From NCBI RefSeq assembly GCF_003244875.1, contig NZ_LXXZ01000040.1:246091-310090 (forward strand): a DNA stretch of 64,000 bases, given 5' to 3'. The notes below the pieces were generated by a model that searched no databases, had not been told where the DNA came from, and saw nothing but the letters and a program-made list of their open reading frames with translations. The stretch is from Stenotrophomonas sepilia (lineage in GTDB: Bacteria; Pseudomonadota; Gammaproteobacteria; Xanthomonadales; Xanthomonadaceae). A program made the position numbers and the translations under genes. Shown here one piece after another: positions 53,441 through 61,231 of the stretch (within the stretch, counting starts at the first letter, position 1; the number at the start of each line of letters is the position of its first letter).

Positions 53441-54928
53441 ATGCAGGACACCCCCGATGCACACGCCCACTTCGGCTGGTTCAAACGCCGCCGCCACCTG
53501 AAGGTCGATGAGATCACCGTCGTCGACAAGCCCATGCTCAAGCGCGCCGTCGGCGCGGCCGCACTCGGCAATGCCATGGAGTGGTTCGACTTCGGTGTCT
53601 ACGGCTATCTGGCGGTCACCATCGGCCAGGTGTTCTTCCCCTCCAGCAATCCCACCGCGCAGGTGATCGCCGCGTTCGCTACCTTCACCGTGGCGTTCCT
53701 GGTGCGCCCCTTGGGCGGCCTGGTGTTCGGGCCGCTGGGTGATCGCTACGGCCGCCAGAAAGTGCTGGCGTTCACCATGATCCTGATGGCGCTGGGCACC
53801 TTTTCGATCGGCCTGATTCCCGCCTACGAGCGCATCGGCATCTGGGCGCCGGTGCTGTTGCTGCTGGCGCGCGTGGTGCAGGGCTTCTCCACCGGTGGCG
53901 AGTACGGCGGCGCGGCCACCTTCATCGCCGAGTATTCCACCGACCGCAACCGCGGCCTGATGGGCAGCTGGCTGGAGTTCGGCACGCTGGGCGGCTACAT
54001 CGCCGGCGCAGGTACTGTCACCGCGCTGCACATGCTGCTGAGCAGCGAGCAGATGCTGGACTGGGGCTGGCGCATTCCGTTCCTGGTAGCCGGTCCGCTG
54101 GGCCTGCTCGGCCTGTACATGCGCATGAAACTGGAGGAAACCCCGGCTTTCCGCGCCTTCGCCGAGGAAGCCGAGAAGCGCGAGCACGATCGTCCCGGGC
54201 TGGGCGCGCTGTTCCAGGTGCACGGTCGCCAGCTGCTGGTATGTATGGGCCTGGTGCTGGTGTTCAACGTGACCGACTACATGCTGCTGACCTACATGCC
54301 CAGCTACCTCAGCGTCACCATGGGCTATGCCGAGAGCAAGGGCCTGCTGCTGATCATCATCGTGATGCTGGTGATGATGCCGCTGAACATCGTCGGTGGC
54401 GTGTTCAGTGACCGGCTGGGCCGCCGGCCGATGATCATCGGCGCGTGTATCGCGCTGCTGGTGCTGGCGGTGCCGTGCCTGCTGCTGGTCGGCAGCGGCA
54501 ACGACGGGCTGATCTTCCTCGGCCTGATGCTGCTGGGGCTGGCGCTGGTGTGCTTCACCAGCTCGATGCCGTCCACGCTGCCGGCACTGTTCTACACCCC
54601 GGTGCGCTACAGCGCGCTGTCGATCGCCTTCAATGTGTCGGTGTCGCTGTTCGGTGGCACCACGCCGCTGGTGACCGCGTGGCTGGTGGAGCGTACCGGC
54701 GACCCGCTGGTGCCGGCCTATTACCTGATGGGCGCGGCAGTGATCGGCCTGGTGACCATGCTGTTCGTGAAGGAGACCGCCGGCCTGCCGCTGCGCGGTT
54801 CACCGCCGGCCGTCGGCTGCAGGAAGGAAGCCGCTGCGCTGTTGATGAGCGATGCACCGGTGACGGTGGACCCGGACCTGCCACCGCTGCCGGACGTTGC
54901 GGACTCTGAGCAGGTGAAGCCGGCCTGA
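53441..54928 (+). CDS. proP: ProP-like MFS transporter (proline/glycine betaine type)
   Basis: A 495-residue transporter of the metabolite:H+ symporter family with 12 helices. The opening GAAALGNAMEWFDFGVYGYL is the ProP/ShiA hallmark, followed by RPLGGLVFGPLGDRYGRQKV (motif A) and LARVVQGFSTGGEYGGAATF with IAEY. It imports osmoprotectants such as proline and betaine. Unlike E. coli ProP, the C-terminus has no obvious coiled coil; it ends in an acidic, proline-rich tail (TVDPDLPPLPDVADSEQ). It has an AAGGAG site before the ATG at 53441. Confidence 0.88.
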   Translation: MQDTPDAHAHFGWFKRRRHLKVDEITVVDKPMLKRAVGAAALGNAMEWFDFGVYGYLAVTIGQVFFPSSNPTAQVIAAFATFTVAFLVRPLGGLVFGPLGDRYGRQKVLAFTMILMALGTFSIGLIPAYERIGIWAPVLLLLARVVQGFSTGGEYGGAATFIAEYSTDRNRGLMGSWLEFGTLGGYIAGAGTVTALHMLLSSEQMLDWGWRIPFLVAGPLGLLGLYMRMKLEETPAFRAFAEEAEKREHDRPGLGALFQVHGRQLLVCMGLVLVFNVTDYMLLTYMPSYLSVTMGYAESKGLLLIIIVMLVMMPLNIVGGVFSDRLGRRPMIIGACIALLVLAVPCLLLVGSGNDGLIFLGLMLLGLALVCFTSSMPSTLPALFYTPVRYSALSIAFNVSVSLFGGTTPLVTAWLVERTGDPLVPAYYLMGAAVIGLVTMLFVKETAGLPLRGSPPAVGCRKEAAALLMSDAPVTVDPDLPPLPDVADSEQVKPA

Positions 54929-54945
54929 GGCTGGGCGCAGAACCC

Positions 54946-54969
54946 GATCCACGCATGGCGTGGATCTAC
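54946..54969. repeat. Short atccacgcatggcgtggat palindrome
   Basis: gatccacgcatggcgtggat followed by ctac. The same short palindrome occurs at 55670-55694, and its core also occurs at 499-513; it is a minor variant of the GTAG family. Confidence 0.65.
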
Positions 54970-54979
54970 AGAGTCAGTG

Positions 54980-55003
54980 GCGCCGGGCGGATACGCCCGG
55001 CGC
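54980..55003. terminator. Hairpin between convergent proP and hypothetical gene
   Basis: gcgccgggcg (54980-54989), loop gata, cgcccggcgc (54994-55003): a perfect 10-bp stem between the two convergent stop codons. Confidence 0.75.
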
Positions 55004-55012
55004 TGCCTAGCG

Positions 55013-55627
55013 CTACTTCTTGACGCGGGTCAGCTTTCCCGGCGTCCAGCGCAGTGTCCAGGTGTAGTGACCCTCCGGCGGGCAGACGTGGCGGAAATCG
55101 CGGGGAATTTCGCAGACCGTTGCGCCCGCGGTAACGGTGAAGGCAACGATGATCCGGTTACCATCGATTCGAATCGACTGCACCGCGCCAGGAATTTGGA
55201 TGCCGGCATCATCGCCATAGCCATACCTGCGGATGGCGGCATAGTCCTCTGCTTCCACCGGCGACAGGCTCTTCGGGTTCTCCTGGCCACGCGGATCGTT
55301 CGCTGTCAGCGCCGTCATCACCGCCACCACATTGCTCTGCGCGAAGCTGCCGCCGGTGTAGGTGGACGTGTAGAAATACACGGCCTCGGCACGGCCATCG
55401 CCATCGAGATCGGCAACAGCGGTCCACACCGGACGGAACTCGGATTCAATGTCGTCGCCGGGAATCAGCCGCAGGTTCGCTTCGGCGGCCCGATAGGCCT
55501 GCACCAGGCTGGGTGGCGCAACCACCCGCTTGGATCCGGGCGCAGCCACCGCCGTCAAGCTGGACAGCGCCAGCGCAGCAAGCGCCAGGAAGATCGAAGT
55601 GGAGCGGAATATCGCGGGTCCGTGCAT
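55013..55627 (-). CDS. Secreted hypothetical protein with a VCBS/FG-GAP-like segment
   Basis: A 204-residue protein with a signal peptide (IFLALAALALSSLTAVAA). The mature part contains AVADLDGDGRAEAVYFYTST, which has the DxDGDG calcium-loop pattern of FG-GAP/VCBS repeats. A later FRHVCPPEGHYTWTLRW carries one of two Cys that could form a disulfide. The function is unknown. A strong AAGGAGG site precedes the ATG at 55627. Confidence 0.7.
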   Translation of the reverse strand: MHGPAIFRSTSIFLALAALALSSLTAVAAPGSKRVVAPPSLVQAYRAAEANLRLIPGDDIESEFRPVWTAVADLDGDGRAEAVYFYTSTYTGGSFAQSNVVAVMTALTANDPRGQENPKSLSPVEAEDYAAIRRYGYGDDAGIQIPGAVQSIRIDGNRIIVAFTVTAGATVCEIPRDFRHVCPPEGHYTWTLRWTPGKLTRVKK

Positions 55628-55669
55628 GTCATCCTCCTTGATGGTGCGGTCAGTTTAACCACAGCCAAG

Positions 55670-55694
55670 GCATCCACGCATGGCGTGGATCTAG
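55670..55694. repeat. Short palindrome at the zeta-toxin gene end
   Basis: gcatccacgcatggcgtgga followed by tctag. The TAG stop of the zeta-toxin gene, read on the minus strand at 55693-55691, is within this element. Confidence 0.65.
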
Positions 55695-56317
55695 CGCGGA
55701 TTGTTCAATTCCATCGCGCGCATCACGATGGGCTTGGCCCAGCCGGGCGTGTGCAGCAGGTCGGCTACCGCAATGGGGTACTGCAGTTCGCCTGCAGCCA
55801 TGGCCAGTACCGGCAGCGGCACCACGCAGCCCTGCGCGTCGGCCGGTGCGCTGTTGTCGTAGACATGCAGCTCGGCCAGGTGTGGCAGCAGCTCCAGCAG
55901 GTTCGCGCGCGCGGAATCGAAACGCGCGCGGATCCTCTCCACCGGAATATCGTGGCCGCCAGCGGCCACCCGCGCCGCAACACGGGCGATGTGCAGCTCG
56001 ACATCGGCCAGCCCACAGAACCAGATCGCCACCTGATGCCGTTCGCAGGCCTCACGCAGCAGGTGCGGAATGGTATTGCCGCCGAGTGTGGTCTCGAAGG
56101 CGAAGTCGGTGCCATCAGCCATGGCCTGGCGCAGGCGGCGGGTGCCTTCCTGCCATGCCTCCGCGTTGGCCTCCGGCAGCGGCCAGCCGGCGTCGACCAG
56201 GCGACGGGTGAACGAGTCCGGGTTGAACCAGCTCAGTCCTTCGGCGTCCAGCCAGGTGCCCAGCAGCGAACTCTTGCCGGCGCCATTGACGCCGGCCAGC
56301 GCCAGGATGCGTCCCAT
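55691..56317 (-). CDS. Zeta-toxin-like kinase
   Basis: A 208-residue P-loop protein with Walker A GVNGAGKSS (residues 9-17). Zeta toxins phosphorylate UDP-N-acetylglucosamine or related nucleotides and poison cell wall synthesis. The segments FNPDSFTRRLVD, FAFETTLGGNTIPHLLREA and IPVERIRARFDSARANLLEL fit the family (in zeta, the Asp-Ser-Phe region and the FETTL motif bind substrate). It begins 3 nt after the Phd-like antitoxin stop, so the pair forms one operon. The TAG stop lies in a repeat. Confidence 0.85.
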   Translation of the reverse strand: MGRILALAGVNGAGKSSLLGTWLDAEGLSWFNPDSFTRRLVDAGWPLPEANAEAWQEGTRRLRQAMADGTDFAFETTLGGNTIPHLLREACERHQVAIWFCGLADVELHIARVAARVAAGGHDIPVERIRARFDSARANLLELLPHLAELHVYDNSAPADAQGCVVPLPVLAMAAGELQYPIAVADLLHTPGWAKPIVMRAMELNNPR

Positions 56318-56320
56318 CGA

Positions 56321-56662
56321 TCAGAGCGGACGGCCGAGGGTGGCTTTGCGGCCGCGCCGGATCGGCTGGCCCAGTACCTTGCCCAGCCCTTCTCCGCGCT
56401 GCAGCCCGGCCAGGGTCTGGTCGAACTCGCTGCGCAGGCGCAGCAGTTCCTCGCTGCGCTCATCGGCATCGCCGCCGGCAGCCTTGGCCAGCAGCTCCTG
56501 GTAGGTGCGGATATCCACGATCACCGCTTCGGGGTGATTGTGGTTGGTGATGACCAGCGCCTGCTTTTCGCGCACGGTGCGCATCAGGCTCGGCCAGCCC
56601 CGGGTCTTCACCGACGAGGCCGGGGCCTTCTCGAGGCCAGGCAGATCCAGCGGCAGGGTCAT
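56321..56662 (-). CDS. Phd/YefM-like antitoxin
   Basis: A 113-residue protein. Residues about 18-62 (VKTRGWPSLMRTVREKQALV, ITNHNHPEAVIVDIRTYQEL) form a Phd/YefM DNA-binding domain. The basic C-terminal tail (QPIRRGRKATLGRPL) is the part that would bind the toxin. It precedes the zeta-like kinase gene in an operon with an 18-bp palindrome upstream. Phd-zeta is an unusual partner pairing compared with the classic epsilon-zeta system. The start ATG at 56662 has a GGAG site. Confidence 0.82.
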   Translation of the reverse strand: MTLPLDLPGLEKAPASSVKTRGWPSLMRTVREKQALVITNHNHPEAVIVDIRTYQELLAKAAGGDADERSEELLRLRSEFDQTLAGLQRGEGLGKVLGQPIRRGRKATLGRPL

Positions 56663-56693
56663 CACACGGCTCCAGGCGGGGTGGATAAGCGAC

Positions 56694-56718
56694 ACTATAC
56701 CCAATTTGGCCAAATTGG
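56694..56718 (-). promoter_or_regulatory. Promoter and operator of the toxin-antitoxin operon
   Basis: CCAATTTGGCCAAATTGG (56701-56718) is a perfect 18-bp palindrome in an AT-rich patch. A TATAGT -10-like hexamer, read on the minus strand, lies at 56694-56699, so the dyad sits in the promoter. Phd-type antitoxins repress their own operon through such palindromes. Confidence 0.7.
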
Positions 56719-56732
56719 AGATAAATACCCTT

Positions 56733-58319
56733 TTACCCAGGCAGCCCGGAGTCCGGGGCGTCAGTCTGCAGCAGGCTGTCGCGCTCGCGCAGCGGGAACC
56801 GGATCCAGGCATCCAGGCCTTGCGGGGCAAAGCGCAGCTCGCCACTGCCGGCCAGTTCATAGGGCACCCGTTGCTCGATCAGGACCCGGCCCAGGCCACG
56901 TTGGCGTGGCATCTCCCACCCCGCCACCTCGGCATGGCGCTCGCACCAGTGCAGGCCCAGCCACGGCTGCCCATCCTGCACCTGCAGGTGCCAGCAGACA
57001 TCGATCCGGCCGTCCTCGTGGGCCAGCGCGCCATACCGCAACGCATTGGTGGTCAGCTCATGGATGGCCAGCGACAGTACTTCGGCCGCCTTCGGTGGCA
57101 ACAGCACATCCTCACCCTGCAGGTGATAGGCGGCGGCGGCCGGCGTCTGCGCCGCGATCTCCTCCTCGAGCATGCCGCGCAGGCAGACCCCTACATTGGC
57201 GCCACGGGTCAACAGGCTCTGCGTGCGCGCCAGTGACATCAGCCGCGCGCACAGGCGCTCGGCATACTCGTCCACGCTGCCGACCGATGCGCGGGTCCGC
57301 CAGGCAAGGGCATGGATGGTCGACATGATGTTGCGCACGCGATGCTGCAGTTCGGCCAGCAGCACCGATTGGCGCTCGGTGGCACGCTTGAGGTCGTCGA
57401 TGTCCACGGCGATCGCGAACACGCCACTCACCCCGCCATCGGCATCACGCAGCGGTGCGGCGGCGACACGCGTCCAGCGCGCGCGCCCATCGTCATGGAT
57501 GAACTGGAACTCCAGGCCTGGGACCATCGTCTCCCCCCGCAGGGCGCGGGCGATGGCGAAATCGTGGGGTTCGATGCGCGAGCCATCGGGATGCGTACCC
57601 TGCCACCGGTAGTGGTTGGGGCGATCCATGGAGGGCACCTTGCCGGTGGGAAGATAGGTCCGCATCTGGTCGTTGGACAGTTGCAGGTTGCCGTCGGCAT
57701 CGACAATGCAGACACCCACCGGCAGCACCTTGAAGGCCAGCGCCAACCGGCGGTCGCTCTCACGGCGCTTCTGTTCCTCACGTTCGCGGGCCGCCTGCGC
57801 AACGTGCGCGGCCGTCGTTTCGAACATGGTCACCAGCACGCCGTTGATGCACCCGTCCTCTCCGCTTATGGGGCTGTAGGTGATGGTGAACCAGACATCC
57901 TCCAAGCGCCCCCGCCGCGCCAGCGGATAGAGCTTGTCCTCATAGGTGATGGTCTCGCCCTGCCACACACGCTGATAGATCGGGCCGTTGATGTGCCAGA
58001 CCTCGGGCCAGCACTCGCGCGTCGGCTGGCCCAGTCCGCCAGGATGCTTGTCAGCCAGGATCTCGGCATAGCCATCGTTGTAGAGCTGCACCAGCTGCTC
58101 GCCCCACAGCACGATCATCGGAAAGCCGTGCGCAAGCATCAGGTCGACGGTGGCGCGCAGGTGCGGCGGCCATTGCTCGATCGCACCCAGTGGCGTGCCT
58201 GACCAGTCGTGCCGGGCAATACGGGCGGCCATGCCGTCATGACGCGCATGCGCCTGCAGCGACGGCGGCATGCCCGCCGGGCGCTCCACGGCCCGGAGGC
58301 CTTCGGTGTGGCGCGACAT
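56733..58319 (-). CDS. HWE-family histidine kinase with PAS domains
   Basis: A 528-residue soluble kinase. It has an N-terminal PAS-like region (about 20-175; FPMIVLWGEQLVQLYNDGYA), a second PAS domain (about 190-315; VLPVGVCIVDADGNLQLSND) and an HWE kinase core: LLAELQHRVRNIMSTIHALA with the phosphorylated His, HELTTNALRYGA as N box, and LHWCER as the Trp-x-Glu motif. It has no membrane segment. The ATG at 58319 was used; a TTG nine bases upstream is also possible. It pairs with the receiver gene just upstream on the same strand. Confidence 0.87.
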   Translation of the reverse strand: MSRHTEGLRAVERPAGMPPSLQAHARHDGMAARIARHDWSGTPLGAIEQWPPHLRATVDLMLAHGFPMIVLWGEQLVQLYNDGYAEILADKHPGGLGQPTRECWPEVWHINGPIYQRVWQGETITYEDKLYPLARRGRLEDVWFTITYSPISGEDGCINGVLVTMFETTAAHVAQAAREREEQKRRESDRRLALAFKVLPVGVCIVDADGNLQLSNDQMRTYLPTGKVPSMDRPNHYRWQGTHPDGSRIEPHDFAIARALRGETMVPGLEFQFIHDDGRARWTRVAAAPLRDADGGVSGVFAIAVDIDDLKRATERQSVLLAELQHRVRNIMSTIHALAWRTRASVGSVDEYAERLCARLMSLARTQSLLTRGANVGVCLRGMLEEEIAAQTPAAAAYHLQGEDVLLPPKAAEVLSLAIHELTTNALRYGALAHEDGRIDVCWHLQVQDGQPWLGLHWCERHAEVAGWEMPRQRGLGRVLIEQRVPYELAGSGELRFAPQGLDAWIRFPLRERDSLLQTDAPDSGLPG

Positions 58320-58328
58320 GCCGCGCAA

Positions 58329-58733
58329 TCAGGCGATGCCCGCAGGGGCCTGCGGCGTCGCCACCAGTCCCGCCAGCTGCTGGACCAGGGCCTCGATGTG
58401 ATAGGGCTTGGTGCAGCGTGGCGCATCCGCGAAGCGGCTGGGCAGGTTGTCATCGTAGCCAGAGGTCAGCATGAACGGCGTACCCGCTTCGGCCAACCGG
58501 TCGGCCAGCGGGTACACCTGTTCACCGCCCAGGTTGATGTCCAGCAGGGCCACATCGATGGGGTTGTCATCCAGCAGCCGGCCGAGTGCCTGCAGGTCCC
58601 CGGCCGGCCCCACTACCTGCGCGCCCTTCAACTCCAGGTAGTCCACCAGGAACATCGCGATGGCGAACTCATCTTCCGCCACCAGTACTCTCAACCCTTT
58701 CAGGCCTTCTGGTTTGTTGCCCGCTTCCAGCAC
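58329..58733 (-). CDS. Single-domain response regulator
   Basis: A 134-residue receiver without an output domain. The acidic pocket is VLVAEDEF, the phosphorylated Asp65 is in ALLDINLGG, Thr or Ser follows in MLTSGY, and Lys is in CTKPY. The start GTG at 58733 was chosen because GAGGAG lies eight bases before it; an ATG at 58844 is in frame but has a poor context. It ends 10 nt before the HWE kinase start. Together they suggest a stress or light-type signalling pair like those controlling general stress response. Confidence 0.88.
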   Translation of the reverse strand: MLEAGNKPEGLKGLRVLVAEDEFAIAMFLVDYLELKGAQVVGPAGDLQALGRLLDDNPIDVALLDINLGGEQVYPLADRLAEAGTPFMLTSGYDDNLPSRFADAPRCTKPYHIEALVQQLAGLVATPQAPAGIA

Positions 58734-58869
58734 GACCGGCGCTCCTCGATACACGCGGCCCACCTCCGCCGCAACGGTCGTAGGATGCGCGAACCGGGCT
58801 ACAAGGGCGCGTGATGATCGATGAAGATCGCAGCCGCGGCGCATTCACTCCGGCCTTGCAGCGGTGCGT

Positions 58870-60324
58870 TCAGAACGCACGCTCCCATTTCAGGCTGAGC
58901 AGACTGCGGTCATGGCTGTACAGCCAACCGACGTTGCTGTCGATGCGGGCGTAGCGCAGGCCCAGGCTGGGCACCAGCCCGCCCACCGCCAGCCGCTCGC
59001 TGCGCACGATGGCGATCAGGTTCTGTTCGTCGTCCTGCCTGCGCGCCTCCAGCAACGGACTCCAGGCATCATAGTCACGGCGACGCAACGACACGAACAC
59101 CGTGGCCGTGGTGCCACTCCACTGGCGCGCCGCGCCCAGCCGCAGTCCGCGCTGGCGGTAGCCGTTGGCCGGGTCGGCTGCGCTGCTGTCGGTCAGGTCC
59201 ATGCCCGCGAACAGGGTCCAGCGCGGATTGAGCGCGCGGAACCAAATGGCATACAGCGCTGCCAGATCGCCATCGTAGTTGTCAGCCAGGCCCGGCTCCC
59301 GGTAGCGCTGGCGCTTCCAGTCGGCCTCCAGCTTGAGCAGGCTGCGCCCGTCCAGGGCGTACTGCCACTCGCCGTGCACGCCGCTGCCGCCCTGCAGGGC
59401 GTGGTTGCCCAGCGCCTGGAAGTCATAGCTCGGCGCCAGCTGCAGGGTGTGCCGTGCACTGCGCCAGCTGTAACCGGCCTGCACGCTGGCGTTGAGCTCG
59501 TTGTATGCACTGTACCCGCGCCATGCCTGACCGAAAGCGAGACCGCGCACGTAAAGTCCATGATGGCCGGCCCACGCCCAGCGCCGTTCCAGGTTGGCGT
59601 CGTAGTCCAGGCCGGTGGCGCGCTGCGCTTCGGGTAGCGTGCGTTCGATCAGGCAGGTGTCGCCGACGACGAACAGGCAGGTGCGGCTGGCCGAACTGCG
59701 GTTGATGTTGTCGCTCCATGCAGGCCCGGCGGCGACCGCCGCCTTCCAGCGCCTGCGTGCCTGCAACGCGTCCAGATAGCTGTCCACGCGAGCGCGGACA
59801 CCCGTAGTGGCCGGATCGTTGCTGTCGATACCGGCCTTGATTGCACCGAACAATGCCACCGCCTCGCGGTCGCGCTGGTCTTCGGCATGGACGCGTGCCA
59901 GTTCAAGGCGGGCGGGCAGGAAGTCCGGCTGCGCTGCCAGCAGCGCTTCGTACTCCCGTGCAGCGCGCGGATGGTCACCGGCCACGCGGGCCAACGCACC
60001 CTGCGCGTAGTGGCGCAGCAGCGGATCGTGCCCCGGAAGCTCGATGTATTCGGCCAGGAACGCCGCAGCGGCCGGCCACTGCTGGTGCTGCAATGACAGG
60101 TAGAGGGCCTGGCCGAGATCATCGACGGTGCGCTCCACCCGCACGGTCTGGCCATCGATGGTGAGCGTCGGCCGTTGCGATTCGGCCTGCTGCAGGCGCT
60201 GCTGGTCCTGCTGCTGGTGGCGCAGTTCGCTGCCCTGTTCGAGCACGCGGCGCAGATCGTCCTGCTGGGCGCGCACGTCGGCGGCAACCAGCAGCAGGAA
60301 CACAAGGAAAATGGGGTGGCGCAT
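58870..60324 (-). CDS. Slam-family outer-membrane translocon (type XI secretion, DUF560)
   Basis: A 484-residue protein with a signal peptide ending AlaAspValArgAla. Residues about 50-180 hold TPR-like repeats (LSLQHQQWPAAAAFLAEYIE, HYAQGALARVAGDHPRAARE). The rest is the DUF560 barrel (GPAWSDNINRSSASRTCLF), ending in LLSLKWERAF with the usual terminal aromatic. Slam proteins move substrates such as TbpB-like lipoproteins or soluble hemophilins across the outer membrane. The hemophilin-like gene 90 nt upstream is its probable cargo. The start was chosen for the signal peptide. Confidence 0.82.
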   Translation of the reverse strand: MRHPIFLVFLLLVAADVRAQQDDLRRVLEQGSELRHQQQDQQRLQQAESQRPTLTIDGQTVRVERTVDDLGQALYLSLQHQQWPAAAAFLAEYIELPGHDPLLRHYAQGALARVAGDHPRAAREYEALLAAQPDFLPARLELARVHAEDQRDREAVALFGAIKAGIDSNDPATTGVRARVDSYLDALQARRRWKAAVAAGPAWSDNINRSSASRTCLFVVGDTCLIERTLPEAQRATGLDYDANLERRWAWAGHHGLYVRGLAFGQAWRGYSAYNELNASVQAGYSWRSARHTLQLAPSYDFQALGNHALQGGSGVHGEWQYALDGRSLLKLEADWKRQRYREPGLADNYDGDLAALYAIWFRALNPRWTLFAGMDLTDSSAADPANGYRQRGLRLGAARQWSGTTATVFVSLRRRDYDAWSPLLEARRQDDEQNLIAIVRSERLAVGGLVPSLGLRYARIDSNVGWLYSHDRSLLSLKWERAF

Positions 60325-60414
60325 GGTCGATCCGTGGCGGTGCATGCAGCGGGCCGAAGCAGGGACTGGCGGATCGCGGCTTGTCCCTGCCCTGCCCCGT
60401 CAGGGGCGTGGCAA

Positions 60415-61179
60415 TCAGTTCTTGCTGCCGCCGAAGGCGGTGTCGTACTGGCTGTTGCCGGCGAACGTAGCGATACCGGCCAGGGTGGCGGCGTTGGCGC
60501 CGAAGAACTGGCCCTGGCTGTTGCCGGTGACCGAACCGTTGGCCACAGCGGTGCCGGCGAAGGACGCATCGGCGCTGTTGATGTTGGCGTTGATCGCCAG
60601 GGTCTGGCCACCACCGGCCAGGCCGCCGGTCAGCTTGCCGGTACCGAAGTTCGCGGCGAAGGTGCCGCTGAGCAGGTTGCTGCCGTTGAACTTGTTCAGG
60701 CCGGCCACCTCGTACGTGGCGGTGCCGCTGGGCAACGTGGTGCCCGCGCGGTCGCCAGCGAAGTAAACCTGGCGGTTGTTGAAGCCACCCGCGGCGCCAT
60801 CCTTGGACCATTCACCGAACCACACATCGCCACTGCCCACCTTGACGAAGTTGAAGTGGCCCATGCCGGCATGGTTGCCGGGGGTACCGGTGATCGGCAT
60901 GGCCAGCGTACGTACGGTCACGTTGCCCACGGTGGTGGGGGCCGAGTATGCGGCCAGGCCCTGGAAATCGACCGGCTTGGCGTTGGAGACGGTGCCGACA
61001 CCGATGCCGGCCTTGCCGGCACTGTGCGGGCCGCCGTTGACTTCGGAAGCACCGACCTTGACGTACAGCTGCGAATCGGTGGCCGCGCTGGCCGCACCGA
61101 CGATGTCGGCAGCCTGGGCAGCACCGGCCAGGGCAAAGGTGGCGGCCACGGCCAGTACGGAACGGGAGATCATCTTCAT
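60415..61179 (-). CDS. Hemophilin-like Slam-dependent secreted protein
   Basis: A 254-residue exported protein with a signal peptide ending GlyAlaAlaGlnAla and no lipobox, so a soluble product. The C-terminal half (about 155-254; ATYEVAGLNKFNGSNLLSGT, and GQFFGANAATLAGIATFAG) has the pattern of TbpB-type barrel domains found in Slam cargo. The N-terminal half has the only three His (52, 103 and 108), possible ligands for heme or a metal complex. It lies between a TonB-dependent receptor and a Slam gene, the same arrangement as hemophilin loci of Acinetobacter. The ligand is not known from sequence. Confidence 0.72.
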   Translation of the reverse strand: MKMISRSVLAVAATFALAGAAQAADIVGAASAATDSQLYVKVGASEVNGGPHSAGKAGIGVGTVSNAKPVDFQGLAAYSAPTTVGNVTVRTLAMPITGTPGNHAGMGHFNFVKVGSGDVWFGEWSKDGAAGGFNNRQVYFAGDRAGTTLPSGTATYEVAGLNKFNGSNLLSGTFAANFGTGKLTGGLAGGGQTLAINANINSADASFAGTAVANGSVTGNSQGQFFGANAATLAGIATFAGNSQYDTAFGGSKN

Positions 61180-61231
61180 GGAACTACTCCTTGGGTTGAG
61201 GGAACTACGGGTACAACAACGGAACAGGTCA

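Noticed and set aside
58734..58844. Longer N-terminus for the single-domain response regulator
   Set aside because: The upstream residues do not match receiver proteins, and a strong GAGGAG lies just before the GTG at 58733.
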